Below, piece after piece: positions 54,743 through 57,206 of a stretch of DNA of 57,206 nucleotides. The position numbers and the translations under genes were made by a program. Positions within the stretch are counted from its first letter, which is position 1, and every line of letters begins with the position of its first letter. The DNA is from Embleya sp040605455. GTDB taxonomy: Bacteria; Actinomycetota; Actinomycetes; Streptomycetales; Streptomycetaceae. The stretch spans positions 1 to 57,206 of the forward strand of contig NZ_JBEXCV010000045.1 in NCBI RefSeq assembly GCF_040605455.1, written 5' to 3'. The notes under the pieces are model-generated. The model was given only the letters and a program-made list of their open reading frames with translations. It was not told the DNA's origin and did not search any database.

Positions 54743-55104
54743 ACGCACGCAGGCAGGCCCCACGGACCGTGCCTGCGTACCTGGCCACCGGCGGACGCAG
54801 CGCGACGCACCGGAACACCTACGACCAACTCACCAGGCTCTCACGGCTCGGGGAGTACGTACCCAACGGCATGGACTCACCCCACCTTCGGCTCCTGGAG
54901 GTACTGGCCGGCGGGACGCTCACCATCGCCGATGCCGCGGCCTTCCTGCGCCTTCCCGTCTTCGTGATCCGCGTGTTGGTCGGCGACCTGGTGGACCTGG
55001 GCGTAGTGCAGGCCGTGCCGCCGGCGGACCTTCCCGACGTCGATCTTTTGGAGAGAGTGCTCAATGGACTCGTCAAGGCTCGCGAGAACGACCTCGCCCG
55101 TTGA
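54739..55104 (+). CDS. cvnC: CvnC-like DUF742 protein
   Basis: The 121-residue DUF742 protein: RTVPAYLATGGRSATHRNTY DQLTRLSRLG, then a winged-helix-like core LRLLEVLAGGTLTIADAAAF LRLPVFVIRVLVGDLVDLGV VQAVPP. It is found only in conservons and related gene sets. ATGA overlap with cvnB; the end overlaps the cvnD start by 41 bases. Likely an adaptor between the kinase-like protein and the GTPase. Confidence 0.93.
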   Translation: MNARRQAPRTVPAYLATGGRSATHRNTYDQLTRLSRLGEYVPNGMDSPHLRLLEVLAGGTLTIADAAAFLRLPVFVIRVLVGDLVDLGVVQAVPPADLPDVDLLERVLNGLVKARENDLAR

Positions 55105-55687
55105 ACCGGCGTATCTCGACGAGTCGTCGACGTACCTCGTCAAGATCGTCGTCGCGGGCGGCCTCGGCGTCGGCAAGACGACGTTGATCCGCGCGGTCTC
55201 CGAGATGAGGTCGGTGCACACCGAGGAGGTGATGACGGCCGCGAGCATGTCCCTGGACAACCTCGAGTTCACCCCCGAGAAGACGACGACCACCGTCGCC
55301 ATGGATTTCGGGCGGATCACGCTCGACCCCGGCGACACGATCCTCTACCTGTTCGGAGCACCCGGACAGCGCCGCTTCAAAGAGGCGTGGGACGACGTCT
55401 CCCATGGGGCCAAGGGCGTCCTCGTCCTGTTCGACGTCCGCCGGCTGGACGCGAGCTTCGAAGCGCTCGACATGGTCGAACGCAGCGGACTGCCCTACTG
55501 CGTGGCCGTCAACCGCTTCCCCACCTCACCCGATGTCAGCCCCGAGGTACTGCGCGACCACCTCGACCTGGACGCGGACACTCCCGTGGTGTCCTGCAAC
55601 GCGTTGGACTTCACATCCTCGCTGGACGCGTTGATCGAACTGGTCCGCCATGCCCTCACCCGAATCCGCCTGGACGCTGCCTCGTGA
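55064..55687 (+). CDS. cvnD: CvnD-like small GTPase
   Basis: The 207-residue Ras/MglA-like GTPase: P-loop IVVAGGLGVGKTTLIRAVSE, switch region TPEKTTTTVAMDFGRITLDP with the DxxG analogue LYLFGAPGQRRFKEAW (A-P-G-Q), and G4 CVAVNRF (N instead of NKxD) with a following VVSCNALD for G5. All catalytic residues of the family are present. It begins inside cvnC (ATG 55064) and ends four bases into the P450 (GTGA overlap). Confidence 0.94.
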   Translation: MDSSRLARTTSPVEPAYLDESSTYLVKIVVAGGLGVGKTTLIRAVSEMRSVHTEEVMTAASMSLDNLEFTPEKTTTTVAMDFGRITLDPGDTILYLFGAPGQRRFKEAWDDVSHGAKGVLVLFDVRRLDASFEALDMVERSGLPYCVAVNRFPTSPDVSPEVLRDHLDLDADTPVVSCNALDFTSSLDALIELVRHALTRIRLDAAS

Positions 55688-56940
55688 CCACACCGCTGTA
55701 CCTGCCCAACGCCTACCAGCTGTACAGCCGGGAGTTCGCCCGGGATCAGCAAGGCCACTACCGCGACATGCGCGCCAACCACGGGATGATCGCTCCGGTG
55801 GAGATCGCGCCGGGGGTGTACGGCCATCTGGTGATCGGCTATCGGGCCGCGCTGGAGTTGCTGCACGACACCGAGACGTGGAGCAAGGATCCCACGACCT
55901 GGGCCGCGAGCCTGTCGTCGGACCACCCCATCCTCGGCATGTTGGGGCCGCGTCCCAACCCGCTGTACACCGACGGCATCGCACACGAACGGTACCGCAG
56001 GGTGGTCACCGACTGCTTCGATCTGGTCGAGCCACATCACCTGCGCGACCTCGTCCGCGAGATCGCCGATCAGCTCATCGACCGATTCGCCCACAGCGGG
56101 CAGGTCGACCTGATCACCGACTTCTCCCGTCCGCTTCCCTCCTACGTCTTCAACCGGCTCTTCGGCCAACGCGACGATGCCGCGCCACAGTTGATCACCG
56201 CGCTGGCGAGCCTGCTGGAAAGCGGGGCGGGCGAGGCGGAGTTCTACGAGTACATAAACCGGCTCGTCGGTTCCAAGATCGAGCGGCGCGACAACGACCT
56301 GACGTCCTGGTTCTTGGACCACCCGGCCGACCTGTCCACGGAGGAACTGCTGCACACTGTGGTTCTCACGGTCGCGGCCGGGCAGGAACCGACCACCAAT
56401 CTGATCGCCAACACACTTTCGCTCATGCTCAGCGACAACCAGTACTACAACGACCTGTCCAACGGCGCGCTGAGCACCGAGCACGCGATCGGTCGCATCC
56501 TGCGGGAGCGGCCGCCCATGAGCAACTTCGCCCCGCACTACCCCACACGCACGGTCAACTTCCACGGCACCACGATTGCGGCGCACACCCTCGTCATGGT
56601 GTCCTTCGCCGCCGCCAACACGGACCCGAACGGGCCCGGTTCCGACCGGCTTGCCGGGGGCGGCGCGCATCTGGCCTGGTCCGCCGGCCCGCACGCGTGT
56701 CCGGTGCGTCACGATGCGCTCGTGATCGCCACCACCGCGATCGAACAGCTCATCCGGCGCTGCACCGACCTCGAACTCACCATCCCCGAGGAAGAATTGG
56801 AAGCGCGTATCGGCCCCTTCCACAGCGCCCTGGCGCACCTGCCCGCGCGGTTCACCCCGCTGCGGAGCACGAGGAGGGCAGGGAGTCGGGCGTGGCCGGG
56901 CAATCCGTTCTCGGCGGCGATCCCGACTACGACGAACTGA
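55684..56940 (+). CDS. cvnE: Conservon-linked cytochrome P450 (CYP157-like)
   Basis: The 418-residue P450 starts at GTG 55684 overlapping the cvnD stop (GTGA). The haem ligand is in HLAWSAGPHACPVRHDALVI (Cys about residue 342) and the I-helix in VVLTVAAGQEPTTNLIANTL. The K-helix, normally ExxR, reads HAIGRILRERPPMSNFAPHY: the position of Glu is Arg (R-I-L-R). Loss of ExxR is a published feature of the CYP157 family that sits in Streptomyces conservons, so the enzyme is probably not dead. The substrate is unknown. It is the last gene of the operon. Confidence 0.93.
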   Translation: MTTPLYLPNAYQLYSREFARDQQGHYRDMRANHGMIAPVEIAPGVYGHLVIGYRAALELLHDTETWSKDPTTWAASLSSDHPILGMLGPRPNPLYTDGIAHERYRRVVTDCFDLVEPHHLRDLVREIADQLIDRFAHSGQVDLITDFSRPLPSYVFNRLFGQRDDAAPQLITALASLLESGAGEAEFYEYINRLVGSKIERRDNDLTSWFLDHPADLSTEELLHTVVLTVAAGQEPTTNLIANTLSLMLSDNQYYNDLSNGALSTEHAIGRILRERPPMSNFAPHYPTRTVNFHGTTIAAHTLVMVSFAAANTDPNGPGSDRLAGGGAHLAWSAGPHACPVRHDALVIATTAIEQLIRRCTDLELTIPEEELEARIGPFHSALAHLPARFTPLRSTRRAGSRAWPGNPFSAAIPTTTN

Positions 56941-57094
56941 CCTTCGTCGCCCGGCGGCCGGCGCGGCGGCGCCGAGACAGACGGAACGCGGGACGTCGTC
57001 GGCGATGTCCCGCGCTCGGCCCTCGCGCACGATGCGCCCGCCACGCAGGACCGGCGCTCGTGCTGCGCCTGACCTGAGCGCAGGCACGGGGCGG
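56941..57094. other. Junction between P450 and ABC-permease fragment
   Basis: Nothing recognised apart from a short minus-strand piece (VLRGGRIVREGRARDIADDV) that may be a remnant. No promoter assigned. Confidence 0.35.
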
Positions 57095-57206
57095 TCCCGG
57101 TCGCGGTCGCTCAGCAGCTCTCGCGCACGTTCTCGATGACCGCCGCGCTCTCGATCGTGGTCGGTGTGCTGGTCTCGGTCTCCGGCACGGCGCTGACGTA
57201 CTACGT
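57095..57206 (+). pseudogene. ABC-3-type metal transporter permease, C-terminal piece (window edge)
   Basis: The frame reads VAQQLSRTFSMTAALSIVVG VLVSVSGTALTYYV at the window end. This matches the membrane-helix region of zinc/manganese ABC-3 permeases (AATA..L.....). Nothing before 57095 continues the protein, so it looks 5'-truncated by rearrangement, unless the start is in another frame; it continues beyond the window. Confidence 0.5.

Noticed and set aside
55495..57087. Minus-strand 530-residue open frame
   Set aside because: Shadow of cvnD and the P450 on the plus strand, with typical antisense composition.
1..57206. tRNA, rRNA or tmRNA genes and a replication origin
   Set aside because: No cloverleaf with a GTTCGA-type T-loop in proper context, no rRNA sequence and no DnaA-box cluster was found by eye; short GTTCGAA matches lie in coding sequence.

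Overview
The window is high-GC actinomycete DNA, most likely from Streptomyces or a close relative. Evidence is the codon bias, GTG starts, a complete conservon (cvnA-E), MmyB-type and LuxR/STAND-type regulators, a DUF6603 giant protein and Streptomyces-style IS5, IS3, IS1182 and Tn3 remnants. It looks like an accessory region such as a chromosome arm or a large plasmid. Intact genes alternate with many truncated, frameshifted and fused remnants.

Layout. 0-5.9 kb: truncated FAD monooxygenase, SGNH hydrolase with a run-on tail, a repeat cluster at 3.95-4.03 kb, two dimeric-fold small proteins, and a TetR gene with two matching operators. 6-12.85 kb: a mobile zone with an IS5-type transposase, a methyltransferase, two separate broken tnsA-tnsB pairs, and between them a 2.3-kb element with perfect 24-bp terminal inverted repeats. 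That element carries an Imm-5 immunity-like gene and a coiled-coil/winged-helix gene besides its transposase. 12.85-16.9 kb: a gene graveyard (ArsR pseudogene, secreted protein, primase-like and methyltransferase-like scraps). 17-18.98 kb: an aldo/keto reductase divergent from an MmyB-type regulator. 19-25.7 kb: a VOC protein, a DUF6603 gene with a 5' frameshift, and a truncated EVE-like domain. 26-26.9 kb: a secreted CAP-domain protein.

27-32.5 kb holds a dismantled type I-E CRISPR-Cas locus. An 8-repeat array is followed by a Tn3 transposase remnant, a Cas3 C-terminus, an in-frame Cas7e-Cas1 chimera, and a serine recombinase that begins exactly where Cas1 stops. The surviving cas pieces keep the canonical I-E order. 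32.5-34.6 kb: an SDR/LysR pair lying between two copies of the recombinase 3' end. 35-40 kb: a DUF2079 membrane protein, transposase remnants and an M48 metalloprotease. 40-41.5 kb: four gene fragments joined end to end (Abi_C, ABM-like, GNAT, GH18). 41.5-47.5 kb: a quinone-oxidoreductase-like ADH divergent from an HxlR regulator, a STAND/LuxR regulator broken by a 28-bp duplication and fused to a truncated DyP peroxidase, an FMN reductase, an ABM-like protein, and the C-terminal half of a LuxR regulator. 47.6-50.7 kb: a hydrolase fragment, IS3 OrfA and a secreted beta-propeller protein. 51-57.2 kb: an AraC regulator, then the conservon cvnA-B-C-D plus a cytochrome P450 lacking the usual ExxR motif, then the start of a truncated ABC-3 permease at the window edge.

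The functional units that look intact are the conservon, the TetR/ABM pair, AKR/MmyB, SDR/LysR and ADH/HxlR. No tRNA or rRNA was recognised. All family names rest on remembered motifs and no database search was possible.
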